64,000 nucleotides of DNA from Pseudomonas sp. ML2-2023-3 (GTDB lineage: Bacteria > Pseudomonadota > Gammaproteobacteria > Pseudomonadales > Pseudomonadaceae). Position 1 is the first letter of the stretch. Each line of letters begins with the position of its first letter. Of this stretch, positions 38,454 through 47,290 are shown in pieces. The stretch is from the NCBI RefSeq assembly GCF_037055275.1, contig NZ_CP146343.1, positions 1,336,501-1,400,500 on the forward strand, given 5' to 3'. The position numbers and the translations under genes are program-made. Below the pieces are notes generated by a model. The model was not told the DNA's origin. It saw nothing but the letters and a program-made list of their open reading frames with translations, and made no database searches.

Positions 38454-40374
38454 GGATTACGTGCAGCGTGCAGACTTAATTCACATCCCACCGTCAGCGT
38501 TTCTGGAAGATTTTTCTGAGCCTGAGAGGCTTCTAGTTAGATTGACAAGGTCGGTCAAGAAAAAAGGCTTAGATTTTGGAAGTTTTGCGTATGCTGATAC
38601 TCGGGCAGATTTGAATGTGCACGAGGATCGTGGCGAGTATGTTGTTCTTTCATCTTTTGTTGAATCTCGCCGGGAACTCATTCTTGCAATCATACAGAGC
38701 TTGTTTACTCTTCGTGAAGAAAGCGTGCTCCAAAACTTCGTACGCATACGGCTATTCATTCGATGGCTGAATAGAGAAGGCTTTGTGAGGCTGTTCGAAA
38801 GCGAGGAGGAAGCGCAAAGAGCGTATGTTGGATACACGGCTCACCTTATACATAGGCTTCATACTGGTGGGCTTAAGCCGCGTACTGCTGCACATTACCA
38901 AGAAGGTGCTTGTTCCGTTATTAAAGCAGCATTTCCCCAGACCTACCGACATGTCGTATCGGGAGTCACAAAAATTTCGGGAGTGACACAACCTGTTGCT
39001 CCTAGTGACGATCATATCCACTTTTATAGAGATGTATGTCTCGCTCTGGCTCGACAATGCAGTGAGTTCGTGTTGAACAAACGACCTTTCCCATGCGTGG
39101 TAAATATTCGCGATTATGAAGTGGTTGTTTTTCACTCTGTAGTAGGCGTTTCGAGCCCGTATAGACCTCCTATAGACGTTTATAATGCCGCGGAGCGGCG
39201 TATCGCTACGCTCGATGAATATAAGGCTAAATTGCTTGAGAAAAACATTGAAGTAAAAGACAGGATCCTTAAGCACGGCATAATGGATGCTCAAAAAACC
39301 TTGAGCAGAAATAACCGCGATGAACGATCTCGGCAGCGTCTTCGCATTGCATCCTTGGCAGTCAAGGCGTATGCGTGCCTTCTGCTCTTAATTACCGGGG
39401 CTACCCCTACGGAATTTTCTCAGTTTTTATACGCGGATGCCCTGCAAGTTAATAAATCGCCGTTAAAAAAAGAATTGTCGGCGGTGAAGTTTAGGGCAGG
39501 TGGGAAAGTTACAAATTATAATGTTGGTAGAAAAAATGGGCTGTCTATTCTCCAGGACTATCTCAAATTGCGGGAGTGGTTGCTAGACGGTCGGAGCTAC
39601 GATAAGCTTTTTTTTACGGTCTCTGAACTGCGTAATCCATCCTACAAAGAGCTTGACGCTTTGAGGGATTTTCCAACTAGCGATGCGCTACAGACGTTCT
39701 ATCGTACCCTTCATGCGGGGTTTATAGATCCTAGTATTCCAATCCTTACAGTGAGGGAGATGCGAAGACATAAGAGCGTCACCCAGCATATGGGGGGGTT
39801 TTCCGTATCTACAGTAGCGAATTCTCTGAATCATACAGAGACTATGAACCTAGGTCGGTATTCTGGAGGTACCCTCGAGCATCAAAAGTCAGAGCTTTCC
39901 AAATACTGGGAGGCTGTTCAAACGGCTGCTGCATCAATTAAAGAACAATCCGAGAAGGCGGATCAGCTGATACCTATCGCCAGCGGCCAATGCGAACAAT
40001 TCGGCGCTGCTTCGCCAGCACCTCAATTTGCGTCGAGTATTTCCATACTACCGGACTGCCAAACCCAGCACGGATGCTTGTTTTGTGTTCACTATGTGTG
40101 TCACTCAGATGAGACTGACATAAATAAATTGATGAGTTTGCAGTACGTAGTAAATGCTGTACGTCGTTCTGCGCCAGATATGGAGCATGCTGAATTACTA
40201 TACTCGGATTTGTCTGCAAGGATTGATTATATCCTTAACGCTCTTGCGGAACGCGGCGATTCGGTTGCGAAGATTGTTGAAAAAGTAAGAACTACTGTGC
40301 ATGTCTATGGTGTATTAACCCCTTTTTGGGAAACGCGCTTGAGTCGCTTTGAAAGGCTAGGAGTTGTTTTTTGA
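38446..40374 (+). CDS. Recombinase-like protein with a degenerate active site and Cys cluster
   Basis: A 642-residue protein, second in the module. Its C-terminal half resembles a tyrosine recombinase, but the first catalytic Arg is missing ('ITGATPTEFSQF' where GAR is expected) and HxxR reads R-E-M-R ('TVREMRRHKS'). The last His and Tyr keep normal 9-residue spacing ('LNHTETMNLGRYSGG'). A cluster C-x5-C-x2-C-x4-C ('CQTQHGCLFCVHYVC') near residue 545 may bind zinc. The likely role is structural or accessory. ATG 38446 has GGAGG about 8 bases before it, inside the previous gene. NCBI names such as 'VPA1269 family' may apply; I am unsure. Confidence 0.75.
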   Translation: MHEDYVQRADLIHIPPSAFLEDFSEPERLLVRLTRSVKKKGLDFGSFAYADTRADLNVHEDRGEYVVLSSFVESRRELILAIIQSLFTLREESVLQNFVRIRLFIRWLNREGFVRLFESEEEAQRAYVGYTAHLIHRLHTGGLKPRTAAHYQEGACSVIKAAFPQTYRHVVSGVTKISGVTQPVAPSDDHIHFYRDVCLALARQCSEFVLNKRPFPCVVNIRDYEVVVFHSVVGVSSPYRPPIDVYNAAERRIATLDEYKAKLLEKNIEVKDRILKHGIMDAQKTLSRNNRDERSRQRLRIASLAVKAYACLLLLITGATPTEFSQFLYADALQVNKSPLKKELSAVKFRAGGKVTNYNVGRKNGLSILQDYLKLREWLLDGRSYDKLFFTVSELRNPSYKELDALRDFPTSDALQTFYRTLHAGFIDPSIPILTVREMRRHKSVTQHMGGFSVSTVANSLNHTETMNLGRYSGGTLEHQKSELSKYWEAVQTAAASIKEQSEKADQLIPIASGQCEQFGAASPAPQFASSISILPDCQTQHGCLFCVHYVCHSDETDINKLMSLQYVVNAVRRSAPDMEHAELLYSDLSARIDYILNALAERGDSVAKIVEKVRTTVHVYGVLTPFWETRLSRFERLGVVF

Positions 40375-42437
40375 ATAAGAAGTTTTCATCCTCGGGCATA
40401 TTATACGCAGCCAAAGGCTTGGATATGAAGAACAAGCCTGATGTTGCATGCGCAAGCGGTAAGGCACCAAGTAATTGTTTTGTTTTATGTCGAGATGGTG
40501 ACGGCCTGGCCACCGCCGTGTATGGAAATAATATTTGGGATTTTAATCCGTACAGGCTGTCGGCGGTTCATATATGCAAGGTAAATTTTGCCAAGGTTTT
40601 CAAGGGCGAAGGCGAACACGAATTGCGCTTAATAGATGAGGCGAAATATATAATGTACTCATTGATTTATTACGGCGGAGGTGGACGGACCGGGGCTTTG
40701 AGCGCTACTACTCTTGGTTTGTATTGGGTGCATGTGCTGCGGGGAGCGCTGCGGTTTTGCTATGCTCAGCGCGCTAAACCCATGGTAGGGATTATCACAC
40801 TGGGCGAGTTGTTTACTATTCCAGTTTATCTTGCTGCATTCTTGCGCGAATTGAACCCGTCCTATCACAAAGTTACATCTGCATTTCTAAGTCAAATGAT
40901 AGGTGTCGGGGCGCGGCATCTGGGTTATGAAGTTGTTAATCCTCAAGCTCTTAAAATCGTCCGGCCGAAGAATAAACAACACCCCGTTATTCCCACAAGA
41001 TTTTACCTTCAGATTATAAACGTTACCGGCGCTTTGCTCGATCAGATTTATCCGAATATTAAAGAGCTCGATACATTGATTTGTAAATTCTCCGATGAAC
41101 ATTACGGCATTGGGAGAGGTACACAGAAATCAAGGGGCTTAGGTGGGAAAAGACACTATCGTCCAGATTTGCACATGGCTATCAAGGAGCATGGTTTGCA
41201 CGATTTGTTCAAGGGGGAATTTGAGTGTCAATCTCGGTTGGTATTTCAAAGAATCATTTTGAAACTTCAGTATGTTATGAAAACTGTAATCCAGTTGTAT
41301 ACCGGCATGCGGGAGCAGGAAGTCATGCGCATGTCATATAATTGTATAAGTGAGGTATCGTATCGTACTCCGTTTCAAGACCCGAAGCGTATCAGTACCG
41401 ATCTTGGGCAATGCGTGAGCGTACTGTCTACGACGACCAAGTATTCTGGATATAAAATGGAAGGAAGGTGGCTTGCCCCCAAGGAAGTCACAAGGGCTGT
41501 GGAAGGCGCACAGGCCATTTGCAGAGGGTTGGCGACCTTATATGGAATAGACGTTGGTGATGAATGCCCACTGTTTCTTAGTCCTTCGGTGATCGGATTT
41601 ATAAGAGGGGCGAAAAAAGTAGCAGTTGCTAACTTTGTATCAGAAAAGACCCAGCTTGCTGGCTTATCTTCGATGCTTATTACCGCTGAGGATTTAGCTG
41701 AGCTCTCATTAACCGATCAGTCTCGTGACTTTTGGAATGAACCTGCTTACCAAGTTGGTCAGCCATGGCCGCTGACTGGACATCAATATAGACGCTCGCT
41801 AGCGTTTTATGGCAGTAGTAGCGGCTTCGTCTCTCTTCCAACGCTCAGATCTCAGTTTAAACATTTGTCTTTAGCAATGGCCCGATATTACGCTAACGGG
41901 TTTAATAAGTTGCGCACGATGTTCGGGTACTATGATCAAGGTAGAGGAGAGTTTGTCTTGCCGAAAAACCACATTGCATATGATTATCAGATGGCTATAC
42001 CAATGTCAGTTGCTAATCAATTAATCGCAGACCTTCTGCATTCTGATGCCCCTCAGTTTGGCGGAGTCGGAACTTATGTGGAAAAGCAGCGTGGAAGAGT
42101 TCTCAGTGGTGAAATTAGTGTAGAGGAACTTCGAGCGGATACTCAGCGCAGAGTCAAGAACGGTGACATAAGCTTTCGCGAGACGCTCTTGGGTGGATGC
42201 ACTAAGTTTGGTCGCTGCAATTCTTTTTTGCTCGGCGATTTTTTGAGTTGCCTAACGTGCGAGAGTGCGGTGATAAAGTTAGAAAGGATTGAAGTCGTGA
42301 TATCGGATAGTCGTTCCGAATTGTTGATGTATCCACAGGCTTCTGGCGAGCGGCAGATAGTAGAGAAAGAAATTGAAAGACTATCCGACTTTTTGCGTCT
42401 AAAGACCACTGAGCGGGTTGGGGTAGAACTAGTATGA
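40371..42437 (+). CDS. Tyrosine recombinase, GmtZ-like (third gene of the module)
   Basis: A 688-residue recombinase with an intact active site: R314 in 'YTGMREQEV', H471-x-x-R474 in 'TGHQYRRSLAFY', H498 in 'QFKHLSLAM' and Y507 in 'ARYYANG'. Near residue 610 lies another cysteine set, C-x5-C-x10-C-x2-C ('GGCTKFGRC', 'LSCLTCES'), possibly zinc-binding. The start is TTG 40371, overlapping the previous stop (TTGA), with AGGAG 8 bases upstream; ATG 40425 is the alternative. It corresponds best to the integrase GmtZ of gamma-mobile-trio islands (recalled). Confidence 0.78.
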   Translation: MNKKFSSSGILYAAKGLDMKNKPDVACASGKAPSNCFVLCRDGDGLATAVYGNNIWDFNPYRLSAVHICKVNFAKVFKGEGEHELRLIDEAKYIMYSLIYYGGGGRTGALSATTLGLYWVHVLRGALRFCYAQRAKPMVGIITLGELFTIPVYLAAFLRELNPSYHKVTSAFLSQMIGVGARHLGYEVVNPQALKIVRPKNKQHPVIPTRFYLQIINVTGALLDQIYPNIKELDTLICKFSDEHYGIGRGTQKSRGLGGKRHYRPDLHMAIKEHGLHDLFKGEFECQSRLVFQRIILKLQYVMKTVIQLYTGMREQEVMRMSYNCISEVSYRTPFQDPKRISTDLGQCVSVLSTTTKYSGYKMEGRWLAPKEVTRAVEGAQAICRGLATLYGIDVGDECPLFLSPSVIGFIRGAKKVAVANFVSEKTQLAGLSSMLITAEDLAELSLTDQSRDFWNEPAYQVGQPWPLTGHQYRRSLAFYGSSSGFVSLPTLRSQFKHLSLAMARYYANGFNKLRTMFGYYDQGRGEFVLPKNHIAYDYQMAIPMSVANQLIADLLHSDAPQFGGVGTYVEKQRGRVLSGEISVEELRADTQRRVKNGDISFRETLLGGCTKFGRCNSFLLGDFLSCLTCESAVIKLERIEVVISDSRSELLMYPQASGERQIVEKEIERLSDFLRLKTTERVGVELV

Positions 42438-42871
42438 GTAAAGAACCCCAAAGCGGTTTATTACTTTGTTTTGAGGCGTTGGATCGATTGATTGCGGCGC
42501 AACCCGTAAAATCCAGATTTGTAGGGTTGTCTTTAAGTAAGCTTACGGCAAGTATAGTTAGCGAAGAGGCGGGGTATGATAGAGGATATCTTAAGCGCTC
42601 ACGCGCCGCTCATCTTCCGCTACTGGCGAGAATTGATGCTTTACGCATGAGTGCGTCTAAAACTAAAACGTCATCAAGTGAGAGTACGCTGCAGTCATTG
42701 AAAAAAAAGGTACAGAATCTTGAGCAGCAGCTTATTGAAACCTCGTATCAGCGTGATCGGGCTCTGGCTCAAAATCTTAAACTTTGGGAGCGTATGAGGG
42801 TATTAGAGCAATCCAAGTCCGGCCGAATCGTGGCGCTGGGAGGTCCTAAAAGAGGTACTACCAATCGCTGA
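42434..42871 (+). CDS. Small coiled-coil protein, GmtX-like
   Basis: A 145-residue basic protein, fourth of the module, overlapping the previous stop as ATGA. The N-terminal half reads helical with a pattern like a small DNA-binding fold ('LTASIVSEEAGYDRGYLKRS'), followed by a coiled coil ('LQSLKKKVQNLEQQLIETSYQ' region, about residues 90-130). It likely binds DNA or bridges the recombinases; this is inference. The position after the recombinases matches GmtX (recalled). The 230 bases after it are AT-rich and hold no gene. Confidence 0.7.
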   Translation: MSKEPQSGLLLCFEALDRLIAAQPVKSRFVGLSLSKLTASIVSEEAGYDRGYLKRSRAAHLPLLARIDALRMSASKTKTSSSESTLQSLKKKVQNLEQQLIETSYQRDRALAQNLKLWERMRVLEQSKSGRIVALGGPKRGTTNR

Positions 42872-43101
42872 TGTTCAAGTTGGCTGGGGTTGAGATTAGT
42901 AACGCGCTTTTCTTAGCCTCTGGCCATTTTTACTAGGTATCTGATAATAGAGTAGTAAGGATAAATGATCGATGTCGTGATTAATCGCCGTTGTATCCTC
43001 ATCTTTATCTATTATGGTAGTTCAAAATTTCAGCGATTTCCACCTGGGATAGATTGCCAGATTTGCTCGATGGCGTATCTAAGAGGTGTGCCGGTCCCAT
43101 G

Positions 43102-43317
43102 TTATCGGCTGTCAGGTAACAAGCATCTGGGATCACACCCTAGACTCTCCGCAATCTGATAGAGCTTCTCTACCGTAATGTTTGCCTCGCCCCGCTCAAT
43201 CCGGCCCATATAGCTGCGATCAACTTTGCATACAAGTGCAAGCCCATCTTGGGATATGCCTTTTGCCTTCCTTGCTTCCCTCACTTTTTTCCCTAACGCC
43301 TTCGCCAAATCGCTCAT
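43102..43317 (-). CDS. XRE-family HTH regulator
   Basis: A 71-residue protein that is nearly all one helix-turn-helix domain ('KKVREARKAKGISQDGLALV', 'RSYMGRIERGEANITVEKLYQ'), like phage and restriction-modification control repressors. It is divergent from the winged-helix/helicase genes, with 100 bases between starts that contain inverted repeats, so it probably controls both itself and them. Confidence 0.85.
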   Translation of the reverse strand: MSDLAKALGKKVREARKAKGISQDGLALVCKVDRSYMGRIERGEANITVEKLYQIAESLGCDPRCLLPDSR

Positions 43318-43320
43318 AGC

Positions 43321-43341
43321 TGCCTCAATTCACTCGAGGCA
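43321..43341. promoter_or_regulatory. Inverted repeat beside the XRE start (candidate operator)
   Basis: TGCCTC (43321-43326) and GAGGCA (43336-43341), perfect 6-base arms spaced by 9, start 3 bases before the XRE gene's first codon. On the XRE strand it covers the expected ribosome-site region. Confidence 0.45.
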
Positions 43342-43354
43342 GGACTATCGGGCG

Positions 43355-43387
43355 TTTACGGACGAATCAGCCACGGACTATAATCCG
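43355..43387 (+). promoter_or_regulatory. Promoter of the winged-helix/helicase pair, -10 inside a palindrome
   Basis: TTTACG (43355-43360), an 18-base spacer and a consensus TATAAT (43379-43384). The -10 lies in the inverted repeat CGGA-CTATAA-TCCG (43374-43387), and ACGGAC also occurs at 43358-43363. A repressor bound there would block the polymerase; the divergent XRE protein is the obvious candidate. Confidence 0.55.
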
Positions 43388-43417
43388 TATTTTGTCTGCG
43401 AAAGCTTGGTTCCCTGC

Positions 43418-44017
43418 ATGAAACATGATTCATTCGAGTTTGACAGGCAGCTGTATGACCTCCTCTGCCATGAACACCATCAAAGTTTCACGATCCGGCA
43501 GCTCCGGGATGCCTACGTGCTGACTATGGAAGGAAGCCCGAAACTCGCTGCAGTTCGGATCTACGTGTATGAGCAGATCCGGCGGCTGGTGCGTGCCGGA
43601 TGGGTGGCCAAGGCGCCTATGCTTCGTAAGCGTGGCCAAGTCTATCAAGTCTTAAGCAAGCCTCCTGGCATAGACCTCATGCTGGTTGCATCTCGCTTCC
43701 GATGTGCAGACATCTCAGACCCAGTTGTGGGGGGGCATCACGCAAGTGACAATACAATTGATCCATCAGATCCAATTTTGCCAATCGCTGATCCGGCGGT
43801 AGCCCATAGCCGCTTAGAGGAAATGCTGAAGGAGACTCGCCTAGACCTTCTTTCCTCAATGGGAGAAACAGAACGTTACAAGCAGCTCTTTGAGGAAATC
43901 CCCCATTTGAAAGGGCTTCTTGAAAACGCTTATTACGAGGTTCGAGACCGCTGCTCCCGCCTGTTGGGTCATCTCCGCGCGCTAGAGACGACACTCAAGG
44001 CTGTGACCGCGGTATGA
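43418..44017 (+). CDS. Winged-helix-like protein of unknown function, helicase partner
   Basis: A 199-residue protein I do not recognise. Residues ~8-80 read as a winged helix ('LYDLLCHEHHQSFTIRQLRD', 'YVYEQIRRLVRAGWVAKAPM', 'KRGQVYQV'); the middle is Pro/Asp-rich; the C-terminal ~70 residues are helical and probably a coiled coil ('SRLEEMLKETRLDLLSSMGE', 'RCSRLLGHLRALETTLKA'). Its stop overlaps the helicase start as ATGA, so the two are made together. The ATG has only a weak ribosome site. It may read DNA ends or steer the helicase; this is inference. Confidence 0.68.
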   Translation: MKHDSFEFDRQLYDLLCHEHHQSFTIRQLRDAYVLTMEGSPKLAAVRIYVYEQIRRLVRAGWVAKAPMLRKRGQVYQVLSKPPGIDLMLVASRFRCADISDPVVGGHHASDNTIDPSDPILPIADPAVAHSRLEEMLKETRLDLLSSMGETERYKQLFEEIPHLKGLLENAYYEVRDRCSRLLGHLRALETTLKAVTAV

Positions 44018-45408
44018 GCATGGGACTTCGCACATGGCAGGATCAATGCAAAAACACGGCGTTGGCTCAATACCTTGAGACGCCCCATTTTTTCTGTCAG
44101 GCCACTCCCGGGGCCGGTAAGACCAGGATGGCGGCTGAACTTGCAAAAGCGCTGCTGGATCAGGGCAGAATTGACCTGGTTTTGTGTTTTGCTCCATCAC
44201 GCCAAGTGGTTGAAGGCTTCCGGCGTACTTTTTCTGATGTGCTGTCGAGACGACTCGATGGGCTGATTGGCGCCGTCGGCGCTGTGTGCACCTACCAAGG
44301 GATGGAATACCGGGATGAGACCTTTTGGAAGCTGTTCGATGATTATCGTGTGTTCGCTGTGTTTGACGAAATTCATCATTGCGCTGGCCACGATGCACTC
44401 TTAAGCAATGCTTGGGGGCAGCGTATAATTCAGCGCGTCCAGGACAGGGCTGCGTACACGCTAGCGCTTTCTGGCACGCCTTGGAGGTCCGACCAAAAGG
44501 CGATAGTCCTGGCGCGCTACTCGACTCCAGAAGGCAACCTTATTTGTGACTACCGTTACGGTCTTGAAGAGGCGATCTCGGACGAGGTATGCCGATCACC
44601 GCGAATAGTTATTTTGGACAATACAATGGTCAGACTCACAGAGGCCATTGAGAGTGATAATACGGTTACTGTTTTCCCCAACATCGCTAGCTTGCTTACA
44701 GACTCGCCAGTTACCTATGAAAGCCTGCTGTTCCACGAAGATGTCCTGAGACAGCTTTTGCTATTAGGGTGCCGGAAGCTCAAGGAAATTCGTAACGTGA
44801 AACCGGACGCTGGCGGGCTTGTGGTGGCAACAAATATCGAACACGCTCACCAAGTCGCAGCGATGCTCCGACTTGAAGGTGAGAGCTGCGATGTAGTCAC
44901 AAATAAAACCCCAAATGCTCAGCGAGTGATCAACGATTTCAGGCACAGCAATCGGCCGTGGATTGTGGCTGTTGGAATGATTAGTGAGGGTACTGACATT
45001 CCGAGGCTTCAAGTGTGCTGTCACCTAAGCAGGATCAGGACTGAGCTTTATTACAGACAGGTCTTGGGCCGGATTCTGCGTCGTTCCGCTAGTAATGACA
45101 CAGAGGCCTGGCTGTACGTCTTGGCCGAGCCTTCGCTGCAGCAGTTTTCTGAGCGGGTTGCAGACGATCTTCCCCGCGACGTCGCGGTGCTGAACTATCT
45201 TCAGGGTGTCTCAGAGGAGGTCGCCGCTAGCCCAGTTGAGAACTCGGCTGACCAGTACAACTGTCACCCTGTGACGCCGTTCCAAGGCGAGTGCTTTGAG
45301 CGCGAAAGCCAACAGTTGCCGGATGAGATCTATAGCTACGATGTTGGCCGAACCTACGAGCTCAACTTCTCTCAGCATTACCGGACACAACTGCTTCGAG
45401 TTTGCTAA
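44014..45408 (+). CDS. DEIH-box SF2 helicase
   Basis: A compact 464-residue superfamily 2 helicase. Motifs: Walker A 'ATPGAGKTRMA' (30-40), 'DEIHH' (118-122), 'SGTPWR' (153-158), then a helicase C domain with 'LVVATNIEHAHQVAAML', 'VGMISEGTDIPRLQ' (motif V) and 'QVLGRILRR' (motif VI). No nuclease, methylase or large accessory domain is visible, unlike type I restriction or HamB proteins. It is coupled to the winged-helix gene and converges on the UvrD-like gene with 97 bases between. A defence role is inferred from context. Confidence 0.82.
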   Translation: MSMGLRTWQDQCKNTALAQYLETPHFFCQATPGAGKTRMAAELAKALLDQGRIDLVLCFAPSRQVVEGFRRTFSDVLSRRLDGLIGAVGAVCTYQGMEYRDETFWKLFDDYRVFAVFDEIHHCAGHDALLSNAWGQRIIQRVQDRAAYTLALSGTPWRSDQKAIVLARYSTPEGNLICDYRYGLEEAISDEVCRSPRIVILDNTMVRLTEAIESDNTVTVFPNIASLLTDSPVTYESLLFHEDVLRQLLLLGCRKLKEIRNVKPDAGGLVVATNIEHAHQVAAMLRLEGESCDVVTNKTPNAQRVINDFRHSNRPWIVAVGMISEGTDIPRLQVCCHLSRIRTELYYRQVLGRILRRSASNDTEAWLYVLAEPSLQQFSERVADDLPRDVAVLNYLQGVSEEVAASPVENSADQYNCHPVTPFQGECFERESQQLPDEIYSYDVGRTYELNFSQHYRTQLLRVC

Positions 45409-45505
45409 CGCAAGGGGCCACCATGCCTTACCAATCTAGTCTTTTGGCACAGCAATGTGCCGGGGCGAGGCGTATTTTCGATGGGCCTCCCCCCTAGGCT
45501 GGATT

Positions 45506-47290
45506 CTACTCGGCTGCGTCGTAGTCAAAGACACATGTGAACAGTGCCTCTGTAGCCGCATAGTGCCCATAGTGCCCTTGGGGGCGTCCGCTCTCAGAAA
45601 TCAAATGTAGATTCTTGCGGGCACGGGAACCTACGACGTAGAGGAGCTTGTTCGCGGCATCCAGGCTTGCTGCCTCGGTGAAATGAGGCACCATCCCCTG
45701 AAGAAGGCCGAACGCGATGACCACATCGTACTCGGCACCTTTTACCCCGTGGATCGTCGAAACGGTGATACCAGTCCGCTCGCGAAATACCTTCCTGAAG
45801 AAAGAGATATCGTTGATGTACGGGGCCCCGTCCTTTTGGAGCCTGTCGATCCGAGATAGTGAGCTGCGAAAGAACGCATCGCGGTGCTCCATTAATGCGG
45901 GGAAGCTATGAAGGGCTACCCCGAGTCGTTCAAGCAGCGCGGTGAAGGCTTGGTCAAGGTAGGCAATCCCATCCATTTCGGAGATTGAAATTGAGTTGCA
46001 TTCCCTCAATAGGAGCCGCTGTGTCAGGCGCGATGTATCAACGCCCAAATCACCCAGGTCGCTGATCACATCTCTGGCCCATCGCATGCGACGAACAAGC
46101 ATCTTCGGCGATGACTCAGTCAGGATGATTTTCGAAACCTTGAACCAGAAGTTGTCTATATCGTTACTAAAGGGGACTAGACCAGGGCCGTCAAACTGCT
46201 GATCCGGAAGCATCCTTACTAGATGCCGCGTCGTCGATGCCAATAAAATCCACCATGGGGCGAGCACGCAGATCTCCTCAGGAGGATGCCCGGCAGCAAG
46301 GCTTGCTTGGATCAGTCGTACTAGCTCGTCATGCAAATTGGTGAGTGTTACGTGCTGGTTGTACGAAACCTTGCTTGGAAACGACGCATCCGATCCCGCG
46401 CTCTCGATTGATGTCGGATAAACGCTGAAATTCGAGAAGTGGGAAATGATCCTATTACTCGAACGGTAATTCCGGGTAAGCGCCATTTCTCTTATCGGGA
46501 TTCCAGCTTCGGCACGAAAATCAGCCACCGGAACTGCGTAGCCACCAAGCGAGCCGTAGATAGCTTGGTTTGGATCGCCTACGATGAAGGTCTTCGTTCG
46601 CCCCGCTCCGGCACGCAAAATAGCGGTAAGAAGGCCATATTGAATTTGTTTCGTGTCCTGATACTCGTCTACCAGAACATATGAGAAGACCGAAGCGAGA
46701 ATTGATGCAATATGCTTTTGATCACTCATCAGGACCTGCGCATACCAAAGGATCAGCTCGAAATCGATCTGACGCGCTTCGCCGAGCTCGCGAAAATACT
46801 CACCAAGAATTTTATGTAGCGTTTCATGCTTCCAAGCATCTTTGCATCCTAGGTGATAGCCCGTTTTGCTGAAGTAATAATCGCAATCCCAGTGCGTGAT
46901 CTTTGGGTAGGGCGCGCATAGCCTATCGAGCATGAGTTCGCGGTCGTGTCTGTCTAGGACTCGATAGCCGCGGGAAAGCTCTGGAAGGTAGATGCCATAT
47001 GGCTTAATGATCCACTCGAGGCAAAATGAGTGAATGGTCCCGATCCACAGCTTTGACGTGTCAACACCGAGACCTTCAATGCGCTCCTGAATTTCATCTG
47101 CTGCGCGGTGCGTATAAGTAATCGCCACGACAATCCGCTTGTCCGTGGCCCGCGAAAGCTCATAAGCGATCTTATAGGTCAACGTCCGCGTTTTTCCGCT
47201 CCCAGGGCATGCGATGAGGAATACGCTCGAAGGCTCCTCGATTGCGGCAGACTGCTCGGCGTTCAATTCACGGGAATCCCAGGCGAACAT
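45506..47290 (-). CDS. gajB: UvrD/Rep-like SF1 helicase, GajB-type (Gabija)
   Basis: A 594-residue SF1 helicase with Walker A 'ACPGSGKTRTL' (27-37), 'GTIHSFC', 'VDEYQDT' (207-213), 'VGDPNQAIYG', 'LTRNYRSS' and 'STIHGVKGAEYDVV'. It is shorter than UvrD/PcrA and starts in the stop codon of the upstream OLD nuclease gene (TGATG). An OLD-type ATPase/nuclease followed by a UvrD-like helicase is the definition of class 2 OLD and of the Gabija anti-phage system; GajB there responds to DNA ends and depletes nucleotides with GajA. It is somewhat longer than the Bacillus GajB. Confidence 0.82.
   Translation of the reverse strand: MFAWDSRELNAEQSAAIEEPSSVFLIACPGSGKTRTLTYKIAYELSRATDKRIVVAITYTHRAADEIQERIEGLGVDTSKLWIGTIHSFCLEWIIKPYGIYLPELSRGYRVLDRHDRELMLDRLCAPYPKITHWDCDYYFSKTGYHLGCKDAWKHETLHKILGEYFRELGEARQIDFELILWYAQVLMSDQKHIASILASVFSYVLVDEYQDTKQIQYGLLTAILRAGAGRTKTFIVGDPNQAIYGSLGGYAVPVADFRAEAGIPIREMALTRNYRSSNRIISHFSNFSVYPTSIESAGSDASFPSKVSYNQHVTLTNLHDELVRLIQASLAAGHPPEEICVLAPWWILLASTTRHLVRMLPDQQFDGPGLVPFSNDIDNFWFKVSKIILTESSPKMLVRRMRWARDVISDLGDLGVDTSRLTQRLLLRECNSISISEMDGIAYLDQAFTALLERLGVALHSFPALMEHRDAFFRSSLSRIDRLQKDGAPYINDISFFRKVFRERTGITVSTIHGVKGAEYDVVIAFGLLQGMVPHFTEAASLDAANKLLYVVGSRARKNLHLISESGRPQGHYGHYAATEALFTCVFDYDAAE

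Noticed and set aside
36984..42871. RIT (recombinase-in-trio) element
   Set aside because: RIT recombinases are three proteins of about 300-450 residues; here sizes are 489, 642 and 688 with Cys clusters and a fourth small gene.
42965..43159. 64-codon plus-strand frame after the recombinase module
   Set aside because: Overlaps the XRE gene end, no ribosome site and no recognisable features.
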